A program made the translations under genes and the position numbers. This document shows positions 32,108 to 39,364 of a stretch of 64,000 nt of DNA, piece by piece. Below the pieces are notes generated by a model, which saw only the letters and a list, made by a program, of their open reading frames with translations, was not told the origin of the DNA and did no database searches. This DNA comes from CAVPTL01 sp963727235 (GTDB lineage Bacteria; Actinomycetota; Thermoleophilia; Gaiellales; JAICJC01), in assembly GCA_963727235.1 (NCBI GenBank), contig CAVSFZ010000019.1:62001-126000 (forward strand), read 5' to 3'. Positions within the stretch are counted from its first letter, which is position 1. Each line of letters opens with the position of its first letter.

Positions 32108-33163
32108 GTGACGAGGGCCGCGCGCTTCTGGCTGACCTGGCTCCCGGCGGTGGGTGCGGTGGTCGGCATGCTGGCGGTGAGTGCGATCCGGCCGTGGCGC
32201 CTGGTCGATCTCGAGTACGCCTTCCTGCCGGCGGCGCGGGCGGTGCTGCACGGCAACTCCCCGTACACCGGGGCCTACGCGCAGCTTCGCCAGATCGGCA
32301 GCGCCTACATCTACCCGCCGCCGGTCGCGTTTCTGGCCATCCCCTTCACTGCGCTCCCAAAGCCGGCAGCGGCAGCGCTCTTCACCGCGACCATGGTTGC
32401 GGCCACGGTGGCCGGGCTGTGGCTCTTGGGTGTGCGTGACCGGCGCTGCTACGCCGTTGCGCTGGTGGCCCACCCGGTGCTGGCCGCCGAGCTTGCAGGC
32501 GCCCTCAGCGTCCTGATCATGCTGGCCACCGCGGCCGCCTGGCGGTGGCGCAACTCGCCCTCGGCGGCCGGCTGCCTGGTGGCACTGGCAATCTCCGCCA
32601 AGCTCTTCTGCTGGCCGCTCGCGGCGTGGCTGGTGCTCACCGGCCGGCTGCGTGCCGCCGCCGTGGCTGCGTTCGCCGGCGTCTCTGTGATCACGGGGTC
32701 GTGGGCTGTGATCGGGTTCGCAGGGCTGCATGAGTATCCCCGGCTGCTCTCCTGGGTGACCGGGTCGGAGGCGCCGGACAGCTATTCGCTGGCGGCACTG
32801 CTGCACTGGGCGGGCGTCCCACTGGCCGTCGGCGAGCTGATCGGGCTGGCCGCCGGGCCGGCGGTGCTGGCTGCGGCGGCACGATCGCACAATCAGGCGG
32901 TGTTCCTGGGAGCGGTGGCCGCGACCCTTCTGGCCTCGCCGATCGTGTGGGCTCACTACTTCACGTTGCTGCTGATTCCGTGCGCACTCGGCTGGCCGCG
33001 GCTGGCGCCGCCATGGTTTCTGCTGCTCGGCGGCTGGGTCCTGATCGCCCACGAGAATGTCTCGGGCAGCCTGATCGCGCTGATCGGCTACCAGTCCATC
33101 GCGGCCGGGCTGTTTCTGCTCAGCGCTCGGCGGTCACGTCAGGTTGGTGCGTGCGCGGCCTGA
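32108..33163 (+). CDS. GT87-family (DUF2029) membrane glycosyltransferase
   Basis: 351 aa with about nine hydrophobic helices. After the first helix comes the acidic loop WRLVDLEYAFLPAARAVLHGNSPYTG, where GT87/PIM-type mannosyltransferases carry their catalytic acid. IYPPPVAFLAIPF follows. These enzymes use polyprenyl-phosphate sugars on the outer face of the membrane. The start GTG 32108 has neither a good Shine-Dalgarno nor a nearby -10 and is uncertain. The following 300 bp encode a fragment resembling this protein's own C-terminus. Confidence 0.83.
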   Translation: MTRAARFWLTWLPAVGAVVGMLAVSAIRPWRLVDLEYAFLPAARAVLHGNSPYTGAYAQLRQIGSAYIYPPPVAFLAIPFTALPKPAAAALFTATMVAATVAGLWLLGVRDRRCYAVALVAHPVLAAELAGALSVLIMLATAAAWRWRNSPSAAGCLVALAISAKLFCWPLAAWLVLTGRLRAAAVAAFAGVSVITGSWAVIGFAGLHEYPRLLSWVTGSEAPDSYSLAALLHWAGVPLAVGELIGLAAGPAVLAAAARSHNQAVFLGAVAATLLASPIVWAHYFTLLLIPCALGWPRLAPPWFLLLGGWVLIAHENVSGSLIALIGYQSIAAGLFLLSARRSRQVGACAA

Positions 33164-33447
33164 TCTCCGCCGCGCGGTTCTCGCCCGCCTGGCTTGGGTT
33201 GCTGGGCGGATGGATCCTGGTGGTCGCCAACCAGGACGCACCGTCGTCAGCCGGGGCGAGCGCATACGACGTGGCGGCCGCGGTGGTGGTCGCCGCAAGC
33301 GTGCGCGCGATGTCCCTTAAAAGGAATCGCGCGGCGGTGAGGGGCTCCAGTCCTCACCACCGCGCTTCGACTCCGACCCCCGGCACCGAGTTGAACGATG
33401 AGACCCCAGAAGACGGTGTGATTCTCGTTCGGCGGCCCACCGATTGA
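33151..33447 (+). pseudogene. Decayed second copy of the GT87 C-terminus (98-codon ORF)
   Basis: The open frame from GTG 33151 begins RGLISAARFSPAWLGLLGGWILVVANQDAPSS. This resembles the end of the preceding glycosyltransferase, where APPWFLLLGGWVLIAHENVSG occupies the same place: AW/PW, LLGGW(I/V)L, then (A)N-x-D/E. The frame then continues into unrelated, hairpin-containing sequence. The simplest reading is a tandem duplicate that has lost everything but its last helices. It could be expressed as a small membrane protein, but nothing supports that. It overlaps the upstream gene by 13 bp. Confidence 0.45.
33329..33365. repeat. 14-bp inverted repeat (hairpin)
   Basis: GCGCGGCGGTGAGG (33329-33342) pairs with CCTCACCACCGCGC (33352-33365) with one C-A mismatch and a 9-nt loop. 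No T tract follows on either strand, so an intrinsic terminator is not supported. It could be RNA structure or a remnant. Confidence 0.7.
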
Positions 33448-33524
33448 GGAGGTTGTCTTCGGCATCGCTGTCTCGGTTGTGCCGTTTCGCGTTGTAGGCT
33501 CAATCTAGCCGCTTGGATCCCAAG

Positions 33525-33649
33525 AGTCAAGTACCTAAAATGGGTGAAATCAAGTTTCGGTCAAATGTTGCTTGACTTCACATATTTCCTTGCGTTTAAG
33601 CCAAAAGTGATGGATCAGTGAAGAGATCTGTGGAGGGTCTAGTCAAGTA
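33525..33649. promoter_or_regulatory. Repeated AGTCAAG motifs, candidate operators of the HTH-TPR regulator
   Basis: The 9-mer AGTCAAGTA occurs at 33525-33533 and again at 33641-33649. Between them is an inverted pair, TGAAATCAAG (33545-33554) and CTTGACTTCA (33571-33580), matching 9 of 10 with a 16-bp spacer. The last copy overlaps the predicted -35 region of the regulator gene, as expected for autoregulation (inference). Confidence 0.5.
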
Positions 33650-33668
33650 AGGAATCATGCGCTAGTCT
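33640..33668 (+). promoter_or_regulatory. Promoter of the HTH-TPR regulator gene
   Basis: TAGTCT (33663-33668) ends exactly 6 nt before ATG 33675. TAGTCA (33640-33645), 17 bp upstream, matches TTGACA in 4 of 6 positions and lies in the AGTCAAG repeat. Confidence 0.55.
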
Positions 33669-33674
33669 GAGGGC

Positions 33675-35025
33675 ATGGGGTCAACCGGCCAAACCCGCGA
33701 GAATCGCAGGAGCGCCCGTACTGTCAGCACGCCCACGGGGGTCGGCGTGCGCGTGCGTGCGCTGCGCATCTCGTCTGGCCTGACCCAGGCTGAGCTCGGC
33801 GGTTCACGCTTCACGAAGGAGTATGTGAGCCAGGTCGAGCTCGGGAAGACCAAGCCGTCAGATGCGGCCCTGGCCTGGTTTGCGGAAGCGCTGGGCGTCG
33901 ACCGCGTCACGCTTGAAGGGGAAAGCGGAGTCTCTGCCCGCGCGGCCTGTGAAGCAGCAGTCGCGCGGGCAGAGGCCGAGATCGAGGCGCATCGCGACCG
34001 CGAGGCGCTCGCAATTCTTGCCGACACGGACACCGCCGCCGAGCGCAGCGGGGACGATCGCCTGCGCTTCCGTCACGCGCAGGCGCGGGGCTGGGCGCTG
34101 CAGGCGATCGGGCAGATGCCCGAGGCGCTGTCTGCATTGGCTCAGGCCGGCGTGCTGGCCGACGGCCTCACCGATACCGATCGCGCCGGCGTCCTCTACC
34201 GAGTCGGGCTGGTGCGGTACAAGATGGGCAGCCTGGCCACCGCGGCCGCCGCGCTGGACGAGGCGGCCAAGCTGGCGGAGGGTGCAATCGAGCCCTCCGA
34301 TGCATTGCGGGTTCGGATTCTCAACGTCCGCGCCAAGGTGCGCCGGCGCCAGAAGGACTTTACGGCCGCTTCCGAGGACGTCACTCAGGCGCTCGAGCTG
34401 GCTCGCTCGCTGAACGACGATCGGGTGCTGGCCGAGACGCTGCTGGACGCGTCGCTGGTGGCCGAGCGGCAGAACCAGTATTCGCTGGCGCGCGACTATG
34501 CCGAGCGTTCCAAGGCGCTGTACGAGCGCGTGTCCGACCACGAGTACGTCGGCAAGCTGCTCGAACAACCTCGGCCAGCTGCGCGCGATCACCGGCAAGC
34601 CGGACGAGGCGGTGCCCCTGCTGACCGAGTCCTTCCGGATCGCGGTCGAGCAGGATAACCGCGTCGATGCTGGGTTTGCAGCCTCATCCCTGGCGTCCGC
34701 CAAGCTCCACACGGGCGACTACGAAGGCGCGATCGAGAGTGGAAATCGCGCGATCGGGTTATTGGGTTCTCGCGTGGAATACCGAGAAGAAGAAGGGAAC
34801 GCTCGAATCGTGATCGGCCGCGCGCAGATGGCGTTGGATCGCATTGACGAGGCAGAGCGCTCGTTTGCGGCCGCCGCGAACTGTTTCGAGGCGGTCGAGA
34901 CGGTCAGTCATCTGGCCGGCTCTTGGGTGGCACTCGGTGATGTGGCCGAGAAAAGGGGGGAGACGGTGAAAGCAGCAGAGCTGTACCGGCGGGCCGCAGA
35001 GGCCCTCCAGGACGTTCGCTGGTAG
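33675..35025 (+). pseudogene. HTH-XRE regulator with TPR repeats (RRNPP-like), interrupted by a 1-nt frameshift
   Basis: The N-terminus is an XRE helix-turn-helix: GVRVRALRISSGLTQAELG, FTKEYVSQVELGKTKPS. About 350 residues of helical hairpins with TPR character follow (AQARGWALQAIGQMPEALSA; NNLGQLRAITGKPDEAVPLL; LAGSWVALGDVAEKRGETVKAAELY). The frame breaks at 34563: up to LL at 34562 it is in frame 0, and NNLGQL resumes at 34564. Removing one G restores a 449-aa protein with an unbroken repeat. This may be an assembly error, a mutation or a recoding site. HTH plus C-terminal TPR is the fold of peptide-sensing regulators such as PlcR, and a secreted-type peptide gene follows 30 bp downstream. 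Confidence 0.8.
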
Positions 35026-35055
35026 CACCGCTCTCGCAGTTTAGGAGGGGATCGG

Positions 35056-35172
35056 ATGAAGTACATCGCTCGACGCCCGGCGTTGCTGATGGCCGTAACT
35101 GCGCTCGCACTGATCGCTGCGCGCGTGAGTCACCACGGCCATCACTTCGGCCGCGGCTTTCACCAGTGGTGA
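35056..35172 (+). CDS. 38-aa secreted-type peptide downstream of the HTH-TPR regulator
   Basis: A small ORF with the strongest Shine-Dalgarno in the window, AGGAGGGG at 35042-35049, 6 nt before the ATG. The peptide has a basic start (MKYIARRP), a hydrophobic run (ALLMAVTALALIAA) and a His-rich aromatic tail (HHGHHFGRGFHQW). This is the layout of an exported propeptide or a single-span membrane peptide. It follows the HTH-TPR gene by 30 bp on the same strand, as papR follows plcR. A signalling role is inference; metal or haem binding by the four-His cluster, or a plain membrane peptide, are alternatives. Confidence 0.65.
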   Translation: MKYIARRPALLMAVTALALIAARVSHHGHHFGRGFHQW

Positions 35173-35204
35173 GGTGAGTAGGCAGCGCTCGCCACGCGTC
35201 GATC

Positions 35205-35210
35205 TACAAT
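35205..35210 (+). promoter_or_regulatory. -10 element of dnaJ
   Basis: TACAAT ends exactly 6 nt before GTG 35217, so the mRNA should start at the GTG. Confidence 0.6.
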
Positions 35211-35216
35211 CGGCGC

Positions 35217-36332
35217 GTGGCCAAGCGCGACTACTACGAGGTGCTGGGCGTCGCCCAAGACGCCACTGACGCCGACATCAAGAAATCGTTTCGGCGGATG
35301 GCGCGTGAGCTGCACCCCGACGTGAATCCCGAGCCCGCGGCCGGCGAGCAGTTTCGCGAGGCCGCCGAGGCCTACGAGGTGCTGAGCAACCCCGACACCC
35401 GCGCCCGGTACGACCGGTTCGGCCACGCCGGGGTGTCCCAGAGCCAGTTGCACACCGAGCAGTTCATGGACTTCTCGTCGCTGAGCGACCTGCTGGGTGC
35501 GTTCTTCGGCGACGATATCTTCGGCGGGGCCGGAGGCAGAGGCCGGCGCCGGGGCAGCGACGCGCAGGTGGACGTCGACCTGACGCTGGCCGAGGCGGCC
35601 TTCGGAGTCAAGCGCACGGTCGAGGTCGACCTGGTGGCCGCCTGCGATGTCTGTGAGGGGGTCGGCGCCGAGCCGGGGACGCCGGTCGAGACCTGCCCCA
35701 CCTGCGGAGGCGCCGGCCGGGTGCAGCACGTTGCCCAGACCGCCTTCGGCCAGTTCGTTCAGACCGGCGCGTGTGCAGCCTGCGGTGGTCGCGGCCAGAG
35801 GATTGCCAATCCGTGCAAGACCTGCCGTGGACGCGGGGTGCGGCGGGTGCGCACGCCGGTCGAGGTGGAGATTCCCCCCGGCATTGCCGACGGGCAACGG
35901 ATGCGGCTGTCCGACCGCGGGCATGTCGACGAGCCTGGGGCACAGCCGGGTGACCTGTACGTGGGCGTCTCGGTGGCGCCCGACCCGCGCTTCGAACGCG
36001 ACGGCAACGACCTGGTGTCGGTGCTGGAGCTGCCGTTCAGCCAGGCGGCCCTGGGGACAACGGTTTCGGTCGAGACAATCGACGGGCCGGTCCCGCTCGA
36101 GGTGCGCGCGGGTGCGCAGGCGAACGAGATGCTGGTGCTGCGGGGAAAGGGCATTCCGGTGCTGGGCGGACGCGGCCGGGGTGACCACCGAGTTGTGCTG
36201 AACGTGCTCGTACCGCTGCGCCTGACGGACGAGCAGCGGGCGATCCTGAAACAGTTCGAGGCAACCGTGGACGACACCACCTATGCGAGCGACAACGGCT
36301 TCTTCGGGCGTCTGCGGGCCGCATTTCGGTGA
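35217..36332 (+). CDS. dnaJ: Chaperone protein DnaJ
   Basis: 371 aa type-I J protein. The J domain spans 1-70 with HPD (ARELHPDVNPE). A short Gly/Phe region with GAFFGDDIFGGAGG follows, then four zinc-finger repeats CDVCEGVG, CPTCGGAG, CAACGGRG and CKTCRGRG, then the C-terminal substrate-binding domains. It stimulates DnaK ATPase. It is separated from grpE/dnaK and instead heads a run with prmA and rsmE. It has a leaderless GTG start and its stop overlaps prmA (GTGA). Confidence 0.96.
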   Translation: MAKRDYYEVLGVAQDATDADIKKSFRRMARELHPDVNPEPAAGEQFREAAEAYEVLSNPDTRARYDRFGHAGVSQSQLHTEQFMDFSSLSDLLGAFFGDDIFGGAGGRGRRRGSDAQVDVDLTLAEAAFGVKRTVEVDLVAACDVCEGVGAEPGTPVETCPTCGGAGRVQHVAQTAFGQFVQTGACAACGGRGQRIANPCKTCRGRGVRRVRTPVEVEIPPGIADGQRMRLSDRGHVDEPGAQPGDLYVGVSVAPDPRFERDGNDLVSVLELPFSQAALGTTVSVETIDGPVPLEVRAGAQANEMLVLRGKGIPVLGGRGRGDHRVVLNVLVPLRLTDEQRAILKQFEATVDDTTYASDNGFFGRLRAAFR

Positions 36333-37042
36333 GGCGGTACTCGATGCGGGTGGAGGCGCACGAGGCTGACGTCGCACTGCTGCAGATGCTGGAATGGTTC
36401 CCCGGCGGCATCGAGCAGGAGGACTGTCCCGAAGGGGTGGTGCTGTCCGGCTACGCCGAGCAGTCGCCGGCCGCCGGGCTGACCGAGCAGGACGTCCAGC
36501 CCGGATGGGAGACGCGCTGGCGCGAGTTCCACCGCCCGGTGCGAGTCGGCGGGCTGTGGATCGGCCCGCCGTGGTCGGCCCCGGAGGAGATCGCCGTGGT
36601 AATCGATCCGGGATCCGCATTCGGCACCGGGGCCCATCCATCCACCAGAGCCGCGCTGGAACTTCTGCAGCGCTTCCCGCCGCAGGCGCTGCTCGATCTG
36701 GGGTGTGGGTCGGGAGTGCTCTCGATCGCCGCGCTGAAGCTGGGATTCGGGCCGGTGGCGGCCTTCGATCTCGATCCGCTGGCGGTGTCAGCAGCCGCCG
36801 ACAACGCAGCCTTGAATGCCGTCAGCTTCACCGTCGGGCAGGCGGATGTGCTGACCGATCCGCTGCCCCCGGCGCCGCTGTGGCTGGCAAACCTGCAACT
36901 CGACCTGATCCAGCGGCTGCTGAGTCGTGCCGACCTGCCGGAGGTGATGATCGTCTCCGGTCTGCTCTCGTCCCAATCGGCCGGCGGGCAGGAGCGGGTC
37001 GAGATCGACGACTGGGCGGCCGAGGTGATCCGAACGGGATGA
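36329..37042 (+). CDS. prmA: Ribosomal protein L11 methyltransferase
   Basis: 237 aa SAM-dependent methyltransferase. Characteristic motifs are IDPGSAFGTGAHPSTRAALE, motif I LDLGCGSGVLSIAALKLG, FDLDPLAV and NLQLDLIQRL (N-P-x-x motif replaced by NLQL). Shorter than E. coli PrmA (293 aa), mainly in the N-terminal substrate domain. The GTG start overlaps the dnaJ stop and its own stop overlaps rsmE. The dnaJ-prmA-rsmE order is common. Confidence 0.9.
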   Translation: MRRYSMRVEAHEADVALLQMLEWFPGGIEQEDCPEGVVLSGYAEQSPAAGLTEQDVQPGWETRWREFHRPVRVGGLWIGPPWSAPEEIAVVIDPGSAFGTGAHPSTRAALELLQRFPPQALLDLGCGSGVLSIAALKLGFGPVAAFDLDPLAVSAAADNAALNAVSFTVGQADVLTDPLPPAPLWLANLQLDLIQRLLSRADLPEVMIVSGLLSSQSAGGQERVEIDDWAAEVIRTG

Positions 37043-37725
37043 GCCGGCACAGCTACCGGTTCTTCGCCCAGCGGCTGTCCGACGGCATCGCGGAGCTGTC
37101 GCCGGGCGATCAGCATCACCTGACGGATGTGTTGCGCATGCGGGTCGGCGATACTTGCGAGGTGGCCTACGGCGGCCGCGTCTGGATGGCGCGGGTGTCC
37201 GCCCGGGGCTTGAGCTTGATCGAGGAGGTGGCGGTGGTGGCTCGCGCTCCGTCGGTGACGGTGTGGATCGCACAACCCGGTGCGCGTTCGGACGCAGCGG
37301 TCGAGAAGCTGACCGAGCTCGGCGTCGGCGCTGTGGGGGCGCTGCGATCGGATCTGATCAAGGGGTCGTTCACGCCCGCGCGGATGGAGCGCTGGAAGCG
37401 GGTGGCCGAGGCTGCGGCCAAACAGTCCAAGCAGTCCCGTGTGCCGGAGATCCTGGGGGTCGCCCGGTTCGCGGACGTGCTCTCACCCGACGCCGTGGTG
37501 CTCAACCTGGAAGGGGCCTCGGGCGGTCTGGCCGACCGGATCGTGGGGCGGCGGTCGGCCACGCTTCTGATCGGTCCCGAGCCGGGCTTCTCTGCCGAGG
37601 AGCTCGAGCTGGCCCGGTCGCGCGGAGTGGCCGTTGCCACGTTTGGTCCGGTGGTGCTGCGCACCGAGACCGCCGCGATCGTGGCTGCCGCCCTGACCCT
37701 GCGTGAGATGGGATTCCTGGGGTGA
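37039..37725 (+). CDS. rsmE: 16S rRNA (uracil-1498-N3)-methyltransferase
   Basis: 228 aa SPOUT-class enzyme. The N-terminal PUA-like part has HHLTDVLRMRVGD. The catalytic domain has KLTELGVGAV, RVAEAAAKQSKQSRVPEI and the knot motifs LLIGPEPGFSAEELELAR and VVLRTETAAIVAAALTL. It modifies the 30S decoding region. The ATG overlaps the prmA stop, and its stop overlaps mtaB. Confidence 0.95.
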   Translation: MSRHSYRFFAQRLSDGIAELSPGDQHHLTDVLRMRVGDTCEVAYGGRVWMARVSARGLSLIEEVAVVARAPSVTVWIAQPGARSDAAVEKLTELGVGAVGALRSDLIKGSFTPARMERWKRVAEAAAKQSKQSRVPEILGVARFADVLSPDAVVLNLEGASGGLADRIVGRRSATLLIGPEPGFSAEELELARSRGVAVATFGPVVLRTETAAIVAAALTLREMGFLG

Positions 37726-38882
37726 CGACCTTCGCCACCGAGTTTCTGGGCTGCAAGGTGTCGCTGGCCGATGCCCAGGCGGTGCGCGAGCGCCTGATCG
37801 GCGACGGTCACGCCGAGGCCGAATCGGCCGCCGTCCGGGTGGTCAACACCTGCTGTGTCACCGCTGAGGCGGTGGCCAAGTCCCGCAAGGCGGTGCGTCG
37901 CGCCGCCCGCTCGGCCGAGCGGGTGTACGTGACCGGCTGTGCCGCCAACCTGGAGGGGGCGTTCGACGGGCTGGAACCGAACGTGACCGTGGTGGCAGCC
38001 CGCGCGGAGCCGACCCCGGACATCATCGCCGAGGCGGTGGGGGCACTCGGATGCACGGGTGCCCCGCCGGCGTTTGCCCGCACTCGGGCGTATGTGCGAG
38101 TTCAGGACGGCTGCTCGTTCTCGTGCAGCTACTGCGTGATCCCGGCGGTGCGCGGCGCCAGCCGCAGCCGTGATTCCCAGGCGGTGCTGCGAGAGGTGCG
38201 GCGGCGGGCCGGCCAGGGCCATCGTGAGGTCGTCCTGACCGGGATCAACCTGGGCTGCTTTCGCGATCGCGCCGCCGGCATGCGGCTGGCGGATCTGCTG
38301 GTGGCGGTGGCCGACGTGGACGGGATCGAGCGGGTACGGCTGTCCTCGATCGAGATCAACCACCTGACCGACGGGTTGCTGTCGGCGTTGTGCCACCCGG
38401 GGGTGGCGCCGCACCTGCACGTGCCGATGCAATCCGGCGACGACGGCGTGCTGCGCGGCATGCGACGCAGGTACGACCGGGCCGGGTTCTTGGCCGGGAT
38501 GGCGCGGGCACGGGCAGCGGTGCCCGGCCTCAATCTCACGACCGATGTGATCGTCGGTCACCCCGCGGAGGACGAGGCGGCGTTTTCGAACACGCTGACG
38601 GCGGTCGAACTGGCGGGGTTCTCCAAAATCCATGTCTTTCGCTACTCCCCCCGTCCGGACACGGTGGATGCGGCCAGCGATCCGGTGCCGCCGGCCGTCA
38701 AGGCGGACCGCTCACGCCGGCTGCGAGCCCTCTCAGACCGGCAGGGTGAGCGTCATCGGCGGGCGTTGGGCGGAACACGCCAGATGGTTTTGGTGGAGCA
38801 GGACGGCCGCGGATACACCGCCGATTACACCCGGGTCGAGGCGGGCGGCGCGGTTGGTGAACTGGTGGAGGTGGTGGCATGA
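37722..38882 (+). CDS. mtaB: tRNA methylthiotransferase MtaB-like (MiaB family radical SAM)
   Basis: 386 aa. The N-terminal UPF0004 domain has three cluster cysteines (GCKVSLAD, NTCCVTAEA and VTGCAAN). The radical-SAM site is GCSFSCSYCVIPAVRG, and a C-terminal TRAM-like segment ends the protein. MtaB adds methylthio to t6A37 in tRNA; GCKV-type starts and length favour MtaB over MiaB or RimO. The start is GTG with GTGA overlap, in an operon with rsmE and yqeY. Confidence 0.9.
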   Translation: MTTFATEFLGCKVSLADAQAVRERLIGDGHAEAESAAVRVVNTCCVTAEAVAKSRKAVRRAARSAERVYVTGCAANLEGAFDGLEPNVTVVAARAEPTPDIIAEAVGALGCTGAPPAFARTRAYVRVQDGCSFSCSYCVIPAVRGASRSRDSQAVLREVRRRAGQGHREVVLTGINLGCFRDRAAGMRLADLLVAVADVDGIERVRLSSIEINHLTDGLLSALCHPGVAPHLHVPMQSGDDGVLRGMRRRYDRAGFLAGMARARAAVPGLNLTTDVIVGHPAEDEAAFSNTLTAVELAGFSKIHVFRYSPRPDTVDAASDPVPPAVKADRSRRLRALSDRQGERHRRALGGTRQMVLVEQDGRGYTADYTRVEAGGAVGELVEVVA

Positions 38883-39325
38883 TCGACCAGATCAAGGCCG
38901 AGAGCACCGCGGCCCTGAAGGCCGGTGACCGGCAGCGGGTGGGGGCGCTTCGGATGCTGGTGGCGGCGCTGGAGAAGGCGGAGAAGGACGTTCCCGACGG
39001 CGAGCTGTCGCAGGAGGCGTCTGAGGCCGTGCTGCGAAAGGAGCGCAAGCAGCGGATCGAGGCGGCCGAGGCCTATCGCGCCGGCGGGCGGCCCGATCGG
39101 GCCGCCGCGGAAGAGAGCGAGATCACAGTGATCGACGAGTTCCTCCCGGCCGCGCTCACCGAGCAGGAGCTCGAGGCGATGGTGGACGAGGCCATCGCGA
39201 GCACCGGCGCAAGCTCCATGAAGGACATGGGCAAGGTGATGGGCGCGGTCACCCAGGCGTCCGGCGGGCGGGCCGACGGGCGGGCCGCGTCCGCGCTGGT
39301 GCGGGCTCGGCTGCAAGGCTCCTGA
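38879..39325 (+). CDS. yqeY: GatB/YqeY-domain protein
   Basis: 148 aa helical protein: IKAESTAALKAGDRQRVGALRMLVAAL, ERKQRIEAAEAYRAGGR, EESEITVIDEFLPAALTEQEL, KDMGKVMGAV and the ending GRADGRAASALVRARL. These are the landmarks of the YqeY family, related to the tail domain of GatB and thought to touch tRNA. It usually lies near rpsU and dnaG or, as here, phoH. The ATG overlaps the mtaB stop. Confidence 0.92.
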   Translation: MIDQIKAESTAALKAGDRQRVGALRMLVAALEKAEKDVPDGELSQEASEAVLRKERKQRIEAAEAYRAGGRPDRAAAEESEITVIDEFLPAALTEQELEAMVDEAIASTGASSMKDMGKVMGAVTQASGGRADGRAASALVRARLQGS

Positions 39326-39352
39326 GCCACTGGTGTCAGCGGGTGCAATGAC

Positions 39353-39358
39353 TAGCAT
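39353..39358 (+). promoter_or_regulatory. -10 element of phoH
   Basis: TAGCAT ends exactly 6 nt before ATG 39365, within a 39-bp gap after yqeY. Confidence 0.55.
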
Positions 39359-39364
39359 GCATCC

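Larger units (their letters stand above)
33164..33674. other. Non-conserved, AT-richer intergenic island before the HTH-TPR gene
   Basis: Apart from the GT87-like remnant, no gene was found. It holds a near-perfect 14-bp hairpin (33329-33342 with 33352-33365, one mismatch, 9-nt loop). A short frame at 33422-33508 reads FSFGGPPIEEVVFGIAVSVV, which looks like the start of a TIGR04255-type protein, but TGA precedes it and TAG ends it. The repeated AGTCAAG motifs at 33525-33649 are listed separately. From about 33500 the sequence is visibly lower in G+C than the flanks. Confidence 0.6.

Noticed and set aside
33329..33365. Riboswitch or structured ncRNA
   Set aside because: A single hairpin without further conserved elements; no match to tmRNA, 6S, SRP or RNase P features that I know.
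33247..33465. 72-codon minus-strand ORF
   Set aside because: No Shine-Dalgarno or -10 near its ATG, no recognisable pattern; it runs through the hairpin and the GT87 remnant.
34557..34570. Programmed frameshift as the preferred explanation for the HTH-TPR break
   Set aside because: No recognisable slippery heptamer or downstream structure; an inserted G (mutation or error) is simpler.
31000..35217. CIRCE operator near hrcA or dnaJ
   Set aside because: No TTAGCACTC/GAGTGCTAA inverted repeat could be found upstream of either gene.
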